A stretch of DNA of 64,000 nucleotides from JAWKUK01 sp041398605 (lineage in GTDB: Bacteria; Planctomycetota; UBA1135; GCA-002686595): positions 124,001-188,000 of the forward strand of contig JAWKUK010000003.1 of assembly GCA_041398605.1 (NCBI GenBank). Reading direction: 5' to 3'. The translations under genes were made by a program, and so were the position numbers. Every line of letters starts with the position of its first letter. Position 1 is the stretch's first letter. The notes below the pieces were generated by a model. The model made no database searches, was not told where the DNA came from, and worked only from the letters and a program-made list of their open reading frames with translations. Of the stretch, positions 46,540 to 57,494 are shown piece by piece.

Positions 46540-49184
46540 CGCTAGGCCGCCGCATCGCCAACGTGCTCGCCGCGGTGTACGGCGCGCTCCTCGTGGCCTC
46601 GTGGATCACGATGGAGGCGCGCGACGCGCCGCCAGCGGGCCCAGGGCTGTCGACCGCCCGCTGGCTCGCGACGCCGACGCACGGTGCGCCGCACGAGGTC
46701 ACGGTGGCCTACAGCGATCGCGGCCCGAAGGACGCGCCAGTCGTCGTCCTCTTGCACGGCAGCCCCGGCGCGCACACCGACTTCGACCGCGTCACGCTCG
46801 CGCTCGAGGACCGCTTCCGGTGCATCGCCGTCGACCTGCCGGGGTTTGGCGCGTCCTCCCGCTGGGTCCCGGACTACTCCATCGAAGCCCACGCGGCGTA
46901 CACGCTGGAGCTCATGGATCAGCTCGGCGTCGAGCGCGCGCACTTGGTCGGCTACAGCATGGGCAGCGGCGTCGCGTTGGAGGTCTACGCGCGCGCGCCG
47001 AAGCGCGTACGTTCCGCGACGCTCTTCGCGGGCCTCGGCGTCGAAGAGCTCGAGCTGTTCGGCGACCACACGCTGAACCACGGGTTGCACCAGCTGCAGC
47101 TGCTCGGGCTCCGCTTGCTGCGCTTCGCGGTGCCGCACTTCGGCGCGCTCGACGACTTCCCCCTCAACGTCACGTACGCGCGCAACTTCGCCGACACCGA
47201 CCAGCGCCGGCTGCGCGGCATCCTCGCCGCCTTCGAGCCGCCCCTGCTCATCCTGCACGGCGAAGAGGACTTCCTCGTGCCGGTCGCCGCGGCGCGTGAA
47301 CACGCGCGGATCGTGCCGCAGTCCGAGCTCGTCGTCATCACACGCGCCGACGTCCCGGAGCTGCCCGCCGACGCGAGCCTAGGGCCGGGGCACTTCATGC
47401 CGTACCGCTTCCCAGCGCTGTCGGGCGCGCGCATCGGTCGGTTCCTCGACGCCGTCGAGCGCGGGACCGCAGCGCGCAGAAGGGACGCGACCGAGGCTCG
47501 CGAGCGAGCTGCGGCGGCGCCGTTCGACCCGGCGACGGTCCCGCCGTTCCAGGGCCCGGCGCTGATGGCGATCCTCGTGCTGCTCGCGCTCGGCACGCTC
47601 ATCTCGGAGGACCTCGCTTGCATCGCGGCCGGCCTGCTCGTGGCCGATGCGCGCCTCGGGTTCGCGCCTGCGGCCGCCGCATGCTTCGTTGGCATCCTCG
47701 CGGGTGACATGTTGCTGTTCCTAGCGGGGCGCTTGTTCGGGCGCGCCGCGCTCGGGCGGCGACCGTTGCGCTGGTTCGTCAGCGAGGACGCGGTCGCGCG
47801 CGCGAGCCGCTGGTTCACCGAGCGCGGCGTCGCGATGATCTTCATCTCACGCCTCACGCCGGGCTTGCGCCTGCCGACGTACGTCGCTGCGGGCGTCCTG
47901 CGGACTTCGATCCTGAAGTTCGGGCTGTTTTTCGCGCTCGCGGGCCTCGTTTGGGTGCCTGCGCTCGTCGGCGTCGCGGCGGTGCTCGGGCGCGAGGCTG
48001 CCGAGGCGCTCGGCGGCTTGGGCTGGTCAAACTTGCCGTGGCTCGTCGCGTTTGTGCTGCTCCTGCGCGAGCTGTTCTCGACGGTCCCGCTGCTCATGAC
48101 CCACCGCGGCCGGCGGCTCCTGCGCGGGCGCTGGATTCGGCGCACCCAGTGGGAGTATTGGCCCACCTGGCTCACCTACCTGCCGATCCTCGCGTACATC
48201 GCGTGGCTCGGGGTGCGGCATGGCGGGCTCTCGAAGGTCACCGCTGCGAACCCCGCGATCCCGGGCGGTGGGATCGTTGGAGAGTCGAAGTCCGAGATCC
48301 TGCGTGGGCTCGGCGACGCGCCCGAAGTGCCGCCATGGACGCTGCTGCCAGCGAGCCTCGCGCCGCATGAGCGCGCGGCCCGCGCGCGCGCGTTTGTCGC
48401 GGAGCACGCGCTCGAGTTCCCCGTGATCCTAAAGCCGGACGCGGGCCAACGCGGCTCAGGGGTGTACGCCGCCCAGGACCACGCTGAGCTCGACGCGGCC
48501 GTCCGCCGGCACCAGCATGACACGCTCATCCAGGCACGGCTGGAGGGCCCTGAGTTCGGTGTCTTCTACATCAGGCACCCGCGCGAGGAGGTCGGGCGCA
48601 TCTTCGCGATCACCGTCAAAGTCCTGCCGACGGTCACGGGAGATGGCCGCCGCACCCTCGAAGAGCTCGTGCTCGACGACCCACGCGCGTGCGCGCTGCA
48701 CGCGGTCTACGGGCGCGAGAACGCGGCTCGGTTCGACCTCGTCGTGCCCCGCGGTGAGGTCGTGCAGCTCGTCGACGTCGGCACGCATGCGCGCGGCGCG
48801 CTCTTCCTCGACGGGCGCCGCTACGTGACACCAGCGCTCCTCGAGGCGGTCGATCGAATCTCAAAGCGCTTCGAGGGCTTTCACTTCGGGCGCTACGACC
48901 TCAAGGCGCCCAGCGCCGAGCACCTCGCGCGCGGCGAGGGGCTCGGAGTGATCGAGCTGAACGGGGTCACCTCCGAAGCGACGAACGTCTACGACCCGGC
49001 GCTCGGGATCCGAGAGGCCTACCGCACGCTGTTTGCGCAATGGCGCGCGGCCTATGCGATCGGCGCGCACCACGCCGCGCGTGGGGTCCCCACGGTCGGC
49101 GTCGTCGGGGTCCTGCGGGAATGGTGGCGCTACCGACGCGCACAGTCCGGCCACACGACGTCTGTCGACGCAGAACGGGCGTGA
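46536..49184 (+). CDS. Triple-domain fusion: alpha/beta hydrolase, DedA/VTT membrane domain, ATP-grasp
   Basis: An 882-residue protein from GTG 46536. Residues about 1-320 form an alpha/beta hydrolase after an N-terminal membrane helix: oxyanion HGSPG (74-78), nucleophile elbow GYSMGSG (Ser141), acid in HGEEDFLVP and a histidine in PGHFMPYRFP. Residues about 335-510 are a DedA/VTT polytopic domain (SEDLACIAAGLL, FISRLTPGLRLPTYVAAG). Residues about 560-870 are an ATP-grasp ligase (FPVILKPDAGQRGSGV, VIELNGVTSEATN). No frameshift or weak linker suggests an artefact. The neighbourhood holds OlsB/OlsA homologues, so a role in making, hydrolysing or moving an amino-acid-containing lipid is an inference. 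Confidence 0.88.
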   Translation: MTLGRRIANVLAAVYGALLVASWITMEARDAPPAGPGLSTARWLATPTHGAPHEVTVAYSDRGPKDAPVVVLLHGSPGAHTDFDRVTLALEDRFRCIAVDLPGFGASSRWVPDYSIEAHAAYTLELMDQLGVERAHLVGYSMGSGVALEVYARAPKRVRSATLFAGLGVEELELFGDHTLNHGLHQLQLLGLRLLRFAVPHFGALDDFPLNVTYARNFADTDQRRLRGILAAFEPPLLILHGEEDFLVPVAAAREHARIVPQSELVVITRADVPELPADASLGPGHFMPYRFPALSGARIGRFLDAVERGTAARRRDATEARERAAAAPFDPATVPPFQGPALMAILVLLALGTLISEDLACIAAGLLVADARLGFAPAAAACFVGILAGDMLLFLAGRLFGRAALGRRPLRWFVSEDAVARASRWFTERGVAMIFISRLTPGLRLPTYVAAGVLRTSILKFGLFFALAGLVWVPALVGVAAVLGREAAEALGGLGWSNLPWLVAFVLLLRELFSTVPLLMTHRGRRLLRGRWIRRTQWEYWPTWLTYLPILAYIAWLGVRHGGLSKVTAANPAIPGGGIVGESKSEILRGLGDAPEVPPWTLLPASLAPHERAARARAFVAEHALEFPVILKPDAGQRGSGVYAAQDHAELDAAVRRHQHDTLIQARLEGPEFGVFYIRHPREEVGRIFAITVKVLPTVTGDGRRTLEELVLDDPRACALHAVYGRENAARFDLVVPRGEVVQLVDVGTHARGALFLDGRRYVTPALLEAVDRISKRFEGFHFGRYDLKAPSAEHLARGEGLGVIELNGVTSEATNVYDPALGIREAYRTLFAQWRAAYAIGAHHAARGVPTVGVVGVLREWWRYRRAQSGHTTSVDAERA

Positions 49185-49202
49185 GCGCGCTATCGTGGCC
49201 CC

Positions 49203-50261
49203 ATGGGCACCTCCACGAGTTGGCGCAGCGCTTGCGCGGTCTTCGGTCCAGTCCTGTTGCTCGCGGCGGCGCTGCGCTCCGCGCCGCTGGACCCATCGCA
49301 GGGGCCGCAAGACCCGGGCCCCGCGCCGCTCTCGCAGCTCGCGGACGAGTTCGAGCGCGCGCGCCTCGGCGCTGATCACGCGGCCTTGAGGGCGCTCGCG
49401 ACGCCCAACGCGACGGCGTTCAGCGAGCGCGGGGGCGAGCTGGCGGCGCTCGGCGCGACCTGGCGTGAGGGCCTGGTCGAAGCGCCCGCGAGCGCGCGCG
49501 GGCGCCTGGCCCCGACGACGGTCGTGCAGCGCCGCGTGGCGCGCGACGGGCGCACGGCGTCGGTCTGCGAGCTGCTACGCGCCAACGGCGCAGCGGCCGC
49601 GCCCGTGCGGCGCACGCTCACGTGCGTCGAGGGCGAAGACGGCTGGCGCATCACGCACCTGCACGTGTCGCCCTACACGCGGTGGAGAGATGAGATCGAG
49701 GCCTTCGAGCGGCAGGACGCGAGCGCGCCCCCCGAGGCCGGAGGCATCGTCTTCGTCGGGAGCTCCAGCATTCGTCGCTGGGACTCCCTCGAGTCCGACT
49801 TCGCGGACCTCCCCGTGATCGAGCGCGGCTTTGGGGGCTCGCAGATGCTCGACAGCGCGCTGTTCGCGCATCGCATCGTGACACCCTATCGGCCGCGCAT
49901 GGTCGTCGTCTATGCCGGCGACAACGACATCGCGGCGGGCAAGGGCCCGCAGGAAGTGCTCGACGACTATCTGGCGTTCATCGCAGCCGTGCATGGGGTG
50001 CTGCCTGAGGCGAAGATCGCGTTCATCGCGATCAAGCCCAGCCTCGCGCGCTGGAAGCTCTGGCCCGAGATGCGCGAAGCCAACCGCATGGTCGCCGACC
50101 TCGCCGCCGGCGACCCGCGCCTCACCTACCTGGACATCGCATCACCGATGCTCGGGACGGATGGCGCGCCGCGACCTGAGCTGTTCGTCGCCGACGGGCT
50201 CCACCTCTCCCCCGCGGGCTACGCCCTCTGGGCCGCGACCATCCGGCCGGCGCTCGATTGA
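49203..50261 (+). CDS. Secreted SGNH hydrolase with N-terminal NTF2-like domain
   Basis: The 352-residue product has a signal peptide (AVFGPVLLLAAALRSA), a roughly 130-residue NTF2/SnoaL-like domain (LVEAPASARGRLAPTTVV to DGWRITHLHVS), and a GDSL/SGNH lipase domain with block I FVGSSSIRRW (nucleophile Ser), block III YAGDNDIAAG and block V DGLHLSPAGY (Asp and His). SGNH enzymes cleave acyl esters in lipids or glycans. It follows the triple fusion after 18 bases, in the same direction. Confidence 0.85.
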   Translation: MGTSTSWRSACAVFGPVLLLAAALRSAPLDPSQGPQDPGPAPLSQLADEFERARLGADHAALRALATPNATAFSERGGELAALGATWREGLVEAPASARGRLAPTTVVQRRVARDGRTASVCELLRANGAAAAPVRRTLTCVEGEDGWRITHLHVSPYTRWRDEIEAFERQDASAPPEAGGIVFVGSSSIRRWDSLESDFADLPVIERGFGGSQMLDSALFAHRIVTPYRPRMVVVYAGDNDIAAGKGPQEVLDDYLAFIAAVHGVLPEAKIAFIAIKPSLARWKLWPEMREANRMVADLAAGDPRLTYLDIASPMLGTDGAPRPELFVADGLHLSPAGYALWAATIRPALD

Positions 50262-50391
50262 GCCGAGAATCCCTCGGGCTCATGTCACGTGGCGCTGCGC
50301 CTCCCGTACCCCTCGCCGAGACCCAAACGTGGCCACCCGAGCAAGGTGCGCCGCCTCGACCCGCACCGACACGAGCTCAAAGGAGCCCACC

Positions 50392-50949
50392 ATGCTGCAC
50401 CTCGTCCTGTCCTTGGCCCTGAGCCTCGCTCCCACCCTCCCCTCGAACAGCGCAGAGGTCGAGGTCCACGTCGGCCACGACGACGCGTCGGCCCCAGCCG
50501 CGACCACACCCGACGACGAGAAGCGCGCCGGCCTCGCCCAGTACAACGTCTCGAAGAAGGGCCTCGCGCTCGACGGCTACGACCCGGTGGCCTACTTCCC
50601 GGACTACGGCGGCAAGGCCACCAAGGGCTCGGACAAGATCACCGCGACCCATGCCGGCATCACGTATCAGTTCGCGACGGAGGCCAACAAGGCGACCTTC
50701 TTGAAGTCGCCGGCGGCGTTCGAGCCCCAATTCGGCGGCTGGTGCGCGTGGGCCATGGCCGACGGCAAGGGGGACAAGGTGGACGTCGATCCCAAGTCCT
50801 TCACCGTCGAGGACGGCAAGCTGTACGTGTTCTACGACGGCTTCTTCGGTGACACCCGCAAGAGCTGGAACAAGGGCGGCGGGGCCCCGAAGCTCGCGGC
50901 GAACGCCGCCAAGAACTGGGGGCGCTACCTCGCGCCGCCTAAGAAGTGA
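50392..50949 (+). CDS. Secreted YHS-domain protein
   Basis: ATG 50392 is preceded by AAAGGAG. The 185-residue product has a signal peptide (LVLSLALSLAPTL) and one YHS-type domain: GYDPVAYFPDYGGKATKGSD, HAGITYQFATEANKATF, FGGWCAWAM and DGKLYVFYDG. YHS domains of this secreted type are thought to bind metal or small ligands; function unproven. A gene for a lipoprotein paralogue follows directly (51041-51529). Confidence 0.85.
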   Translation: MLHLVLSLALSLAPTLPSNSAEVEVHVGHDDASAPAATTPDDEKRAGLAQYNVSKKGLALDGYDPVAYFPDYGGKATKGSDKITATHAGITYQFATEANKATFLKSPAAFEPQFGGWCAWAMADGKGDKVDVDPKSFTVEDGKLYVFYDGFFGDTRKSWNKGGGAPKLAANAAKNWGRYLAPPKK

Positions 50950-51040
50950 GCCGAGGACGGCCGCTGGCGGCCGCGCGGGCGCGTCCTGCCGCGCGACGCG
51001 GGGCTCGCGCGCTGCGCGGGCCCGCGGATACCCTGTCCGC

Positions 51041-51529
51041 ATGTCGCGACGCACTCTTCTCCTGGCGCTCGTTTGCATCACGCTCGGCGGATGTGCCGGA
51101 CCCGGCCACCCGGCCGCTGCGGCGCCCGCGCCGTTCAACGTCGATGAGGCGGGGCTCGGGCTGCACGGGTACGACCCCGTGACCTACTTCCCAGAGGGTG
51201 GCGGCGTGCCGCGGGTGGGCAGCTCAGACATCACGTCGCACCACCAGGGCGTTACGTACCGCTTCGTCGGCCTCGCCAACCGGGACCGCTTCCACGCCAA
51301 CCCCGAGCGCTACGTCCCGCTCTATGGCGGCTGGAGCGCCTGGGGCATGGTCGACGGCCAGCAGATGGACATCGACCCGACCTCGTTCCTCGTCGAGGAC
51401 GGGCACCTTCTGTTGTTCTACTTCGGGACGTTCTCCGACGGCCGCTCCAAGTGGCTGCAGCGGGACACAAAGGAGCTCCGAGCGCGCGCCGACCGCGCCT
51501 GGTCGACGCTGCGCTCGCGGGGCGACTGA
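51041..51529 (+). CDS. YHS-domain lipoprotein
   Basis: The 162-residue product has a signal peptide with a lipobox (ITLGGC, Cys at about residue 18) and the same YHS domain as the preceding gene: GYDPVTYFPEGGGVPRVGSS, HQGVTYRFVGLANRDRF, YGGWSAWGM and DGHLLLFYFG. The cysteine of the first paralogue (GGWCAW) is serine here. The tandem pair probably arose by duplication, with one copy soluble in the periplasm and the other membrane-anchored. Confidence 0.85.
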   Translation: MSRRTLLLALVCITLGGCAGPGHPAAAAPAPFNVDEAGLGLHGYDPVTYFPEGGGVPRVGSSDITSHHQGVTYRFVGLANRDRFHANPERYVPLYGGWSAWGMVDGQQMDIDPTSFLVEDGHLLLFYFGTFSDGRSKWLQRDTKELRARADRAWSTLRSRGD

Positions 51530-51675
51530 GCGGGCCGCTCAACCCGGCCGGATCGTGAAGTCGGGCTGATCGGATTCGAAAGAACGCTTGATGCGGGCCC
51601 CGGCGGCCCGGGCGTTACAAGGGCTGGGCCGGAGCGAATGTCTCGCGCTCGGCCGCCGTCCCCTCGAGGACCACC

Positions 51676-52491
51676 TTGAACTCCACCGCCAACCTCGCAG
51701 CCCCGCTGCGCCGCGCGCGTCTGCTCCCCGGTCAAGGGCTCGTGCCGCCCCTCGACGTCACCGTCGGTAAGTACCGCCTGCGCTTCGCGCGCGACGAGGC
51801 CGACCTCGAGGCCGTCCAGCGCCTGCGTTACCGCGTCTTCAACGTCGAGCTCGGCGAGGGCCTGGACGGGGCGCACCAGACAGGCCTCGACGCCGATGCC
51901 TTCGATGCGCAGTGTCAACACTTGATCGTCGCGTTGTCACACTCAGGAGAGGTCATCGGTACGTACCGGATGCAGACCGCCGCGAGCGCGCGGGCTGGCC
52001 GCGGCTGGTACTCCTCGACCGAGTTCGATCTCTCGGCGCTCCCGAGCGAGTTCCTCGCGGGCGCCGTCGAGCTGGGCCGCGCGTGCATCGCCGCAGATCA
52101 CCGTGATCGAAACGTCTTGTTCCTGCTCTTTCGCGGGCTGATCGCATACGTCGAGCACAACCGTGCCCAGCGCTTCTTCGGCTGCAGCTCCCTGACCGGC
52201 ACGGATCCCCGCGCTGGCGCCGCGCTCTATCGGCGCTTGCTTGCCGAAGGGCGCGTTCACCCGAGCCTCGTGGTGCGCGCCCTCCCGCGCCACGCTTGCG
52301 CGGGCCTGGAGCTCGAAGACGACGCCCACGGGCCTGAGGTCGAGGTCCCCAAGCTGTTCGGCGTTTACCTGCGCCACGGGGGCACGATCCTCGGGACGCC
52401 GGCGATCGACCACGAATTCGGCACGATCGACTTCCTGACGCTCGTCGAGAACACCCCGGAGCTGCGCGCGCGCTTCGCGGGGCGCACGTAG
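51676..52491 (+). CDS. Second OlsB-like GNAT N-acyltransferase
   Basis: The 271-residue product is a paralogue of the protein at 43557-44450: LRFARDEADLEAVQRLRYRVF, QCQHLIVALSHSGEVIGTYRM, VELGRACIAADHRD, FFGCSSLTGTD and VPKLFGVYLRHGGTILGTPAID are shared. The start taken is TTG 51676 with GAGGA five bases upstream. An ATG at 51638 with its own GGAG would give MSRARPPSPR, similar to the MSRSGARP start of the first copy, but that frame stops at 51677; a one-base indel in between may have hidden the true N-terminus. Probably acylates an amino acid for an aminolipid. Acceptor unknown. Confidence 0.78.
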   Translation: MNSTANLAAPLRRARLLPGQGLVPPLDVTVGKYRLRFARDEADLEAVQRLRYRVFNVELGEGLDGAHQTGLDADAFDAQCQHLIVALSHSGEVIGTYRMQTAASARAGRGWYSSTEFDLSALPSEFLAGAVELGRACIAADHRDRNVLFLLFRGLIAYVEHNRAQRFFGCSSLTGTDPRAGAALYRRLLAEGRVHPSLVVRALPRHACAGLELEDDAHGPEVEVPKLFGVYLRHGGTILGTPAIDHEFGTIDFLTLVENTPELRARFAGRT

Positions 52492-52547
52492 CCGACGCGA
52501 CCGAGCCGCGAGGGGCGGCGGCCCGCCGCAGACGGAGACATGCGCGT

Positions 52548-52579
52548 GGGGCGCGCGGGTGGATCCACCCGCGCGCCCC
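52548..52579. terminator. Perfect 32-base palindrome between convergent genes
   Basis: GGGGCGCGCGGGTGGA (52548-52563) is followed directly by its exact reverse complement (52564-52579), with GGATCC at the centre. As RNA it would form a very stable hairpin in either direction, so a bidirectional terminator for the second OlsB-like gene and dnaK is likely. There is no T-run. Confidence 0.65.
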
Positions 52580-52602
52580 TCGCTCACACGCCGCGCCTCG
52601 CG

Positions 52603-54516
<1,914 letters not shown>

Positions 54517-54670
54517 GGGGTGTTCTCCGCGCGCGCTCTGCGCGCCCCCCACAGGAACAAAGGGCGTGCCAACCCGCGCTCCGGACATAAACCCCACCGG
54601 GACAGGCCCTTAGGCACAGCGCAGGCGTCGCGCGCCTGCCAGGATGACAGACCGCGGCGCGCCGCCCACC

Positions 54671-54729
54671 GGGCCCTGCCATGCTGACAGGGCCCAGGGT
54701 CCAGGGCCCAGGGTCGAGGGCCCAGGGCG
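54671..54729. repeat. 14-base tandem repeat and hairpin
   Basis: Three units follow each other: CAGGGCCCAGGGTC (54688-54701 and 54702-54715) and GAGGGCCCAGGGCG (54716-54729). The first unit also pairs with GGGCCCTG at 54671-54678 to make an eight-base-pair hairpin. The array sits between dnaK and the end of the molybdopterin oxidoreductase gene (stop at 54731-54733). Confidence 0.75.
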
Positions 54730-54730
54730 C

Positions 54731-57493
54731 TCACACCTGCCAGGCTGAATCGTCGGGGCGCATCGGCCGGTTGAGCCACTTCGGGCGGCGCAATCCACCG
54801 GGGCCCGGCGCGGGGCGCGCCAGCGCCTTCCAGGTCTCGTAGTGCGCGATCGACTTCGCGGTGTCCACCACGACGTCGCCGAAGCGGTCACCGGGCTGGG
54901 GCGGCGACACCGTGACCTTCTGGTGCCAGCACTGCATGCCGCTCACGGGGTCCGGCTGGACGGGGAAGGTCAGGTTCTGGTGCACCCCGACCTCCTTCCA
55001 CCACACACGCTGGGTGTCCGGGTCAAGGCTCTCGAACGGGCCGACGCTCTCCTTGACGCGGATGGTCACGACCGAGCCGCTCCACGTGAGGTCGACGATC
55101 GAGCTCGCGATCTGCGCGCCCCCAACCGTGCGGAACATGCGCCAGCGCCCGACGTGGTGCGAGCACGCGACGATGCCGGGGTGGATGCCTTCAGTGACCC
55201 ACACGCGCGCGACGAAGTGGCCGATCGCGGTCGCGACGCGGACGAGGCCGGCGTTGACGAGGCCCAGCTCCTGCGCGTCCTTTGGGTGCACCCACAGCGG
55301 GTTCGTGTGGCTGATCTCGTTCAGCCACTTGGAGTTCGCCGAACGCGTGTGGATCAGCGTGGGCAAGCGGAACGTCGGCAGGAGACAGCGCTCGCCGCGC
55401 GCCAAGTCGAGCGCCCGCCAATGGACGTGGCTCTGCACGTAGCTCGGCAGCGCGTCGTCGCGCCAGCCCCAGTCCTCGAGGGTCGGCGAATAGAACTCGA
55501 GCTTGCCCGTCGGCGTGGCGAAGCCGGCGTGACGCGAGCCGTCCTCGAGCACCACGCCGCCAGCCTCGACGACCTTCTCATAGCGCTCTTGGCCCGCGTA
55601 CGGCACCTCGTACGCGCCGTACTTGCGCAGGTAGCCGAGCGGCTCGAGGCCGAGCTTCGCGGCGGCCTCGCCGAGCCCGGGCACGTTCTTGGCGATGTCG
55701 CCGAAGTACTCGTCCATGGACACGGGCTGGCCGGGCCGCGCCTTCGACTCGTACCACTTGCGCAAGCCGAGGGCGCCATCGGGGTCGATGGCCCAGGTCA
55801 AGGCGACCCAGAACTCGGCCTCTTCCCAGACCTCGCCGGGGTTGGCTTCGCGCGTGTCGCGCACCTCGCGGCCTTGCTTGCGCGCAAACTCGCGCAGCAC
55901 GGGCTGCCGGAAGCCGATCCACGTGCCCGCGTGGGTCTCCTGGCTCATGACGTCGTGGCGCTCGGGCCCGAGCCCCGTCGGGAGCACCCAGTCCGCCCAC
56001 TGCGCCGTCTCGGACCACGTCGGGGTCAGCGCGACGTGCACGCCGACACGATCGTCCTCCTCGAGCATCCGGATCCACGACGCGCCGTCCGGGTTCGTCC
56101 AGACAGGGTTGTAGACCCGCGTGAAGTAGACCTCGAGGCGCCGCTGCTGCTCACGCAAGAGGTGCGGCAGGAGCATCGAGAGCTCGTAGTGCGCGAGCGG
56201 CCACTCGCGCGGGAACAGGAGCTCGTTCCAGTGATCGGGGTGCCCCGGGTTCTCGGAGGGCTTGGGCGCGAACTTGTCCCACCCGTTCGGGTTCCAGCCG
56301 CCGGGTGCCGAAGCTGCCGGTGAGGACGTGCAGCAAGAGCAGCGCGCGCGCGATCTGCCAGCCCCCGAGGTTGCCGCTGGCCGCGTTGCGCCAGAGGTGG
56401 CTCGTGAACTTGCCCTCGGCCGCGACGATCTCGTCCGCGAGCCGCGCGACCGTCTCCGCGGGGACCTTGCACTCGTCGGCCGCGCCCTCGTGCGTGTACT
56501 CCTCGTATTCGGCAGCGAGGCGCTCCATGAAGCGCTCGAACGTGCCCGGTCCACCGGCGTCGCGCGCCGCGAGGTACTCGCGCCAGTTCACCCAGCGTTG
56601 CACGAACACCCGGTCCACGGCAGGCGTCCCGTTGGGCCCGGTCACGCCCGCAGCGTCGCGGCGCAAGAGCTCGCGTGCGACCGCCAGCAAGAGGTACGCC
56701 TCGCTGCCCGGCCACGTCGACACCCAGAGGTCCGCGTGGCTCGCGGAGTTCGACAGCCGCGTGTCGACGACGGCGAGGCGCATCCCGCGCTCCTTCGCCC
56801 CCATGATCCGCTGCGCGTGCGGGTTGAAGTAGTGGCCCGTCTCGAGGTGCGCGGAGAGCAGCAGGGCGAACTTGGCCTCGCTGTAGTCCGGCGAGGGGCG
56901 GTCCGCGCCGCACCAAAGCGCGAACCCCGTGCGGGCGGACGCGCTGCACACGTTCGTGTGCGTGTTGAGCCCGTCGATCCCCCAGGCAGCCATGAGGCGC
57001 TGCATGAAGTGGTCCTCGCCGGGGCGGCCGACGTGGTACATGACCTCTTGGCGCCGGTCCTCCTGGATGGCTTTGCGGATCCGGCCGCCGATGTCGGCGA
57101 GCGCTTCATCCCACGTCGCACGCTCGAAGCGGCCTTCGCCGCGCTTGCCGACGCGCTTCAGCGGATACAGGATCCGCTCGGTGTCCTGCACCTGGTTGAG
57201 CGTCGCCGGGCCTTTTGCGCACGTGCGGCCGCGGCTGCCGGGGTGGACCACGGGTTGCCTTCGAACTTGTCGATCTGGCCCGTCGCCTTGTCGACGTACG
57301 CGAGGAGCCCGCACGCGGACTCGCAGTTGAAGCAGATCGTAGGGACGCACGTGTAGTGCTTCTCGCTCTTGACCGGCCAGGCCTTCGGGTCGAGCTCGGT
57401 CCAGTCGTCCCAACGCTCGGGCGGTGGCGCGACCGCGAGGTCCCAAGGGCTTGTGCGCGGGGCGCTCGGAGTGACATCGCTGCCGTACGTCAT
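54731..57493 (-). pseudogene. Molybdopterin oxidoreductase catalytic subunit, two compensating frameshifts
   Basis: The reading starts at ATG 57493 and runs in three consecutive frames; joined, it is about 920 residues. The N-terminus has the 4Fe-4S site CVPTICFNCESACG, completed by SRGRTCAKGPA, which lies in the next frame because one base is missing near 57245. The central region (WGIDGLNTHTNVCSAS, AVVDTRLSNSASHADLW) continues in that frame to VLTGSFGT near 56310, where one base too many returns the frame to GGWNPNGWDK. The C-terminal molybdopterin-binding barrel follows (HTNPLWVHPKDAQELG). The electron donor or acceptor is unknown. Paired with the FeS/NrfD subunit upstream. Probably an intact gene with sequence errors. 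Confidence 0.82.
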
Positions 57494-57494
57494 A

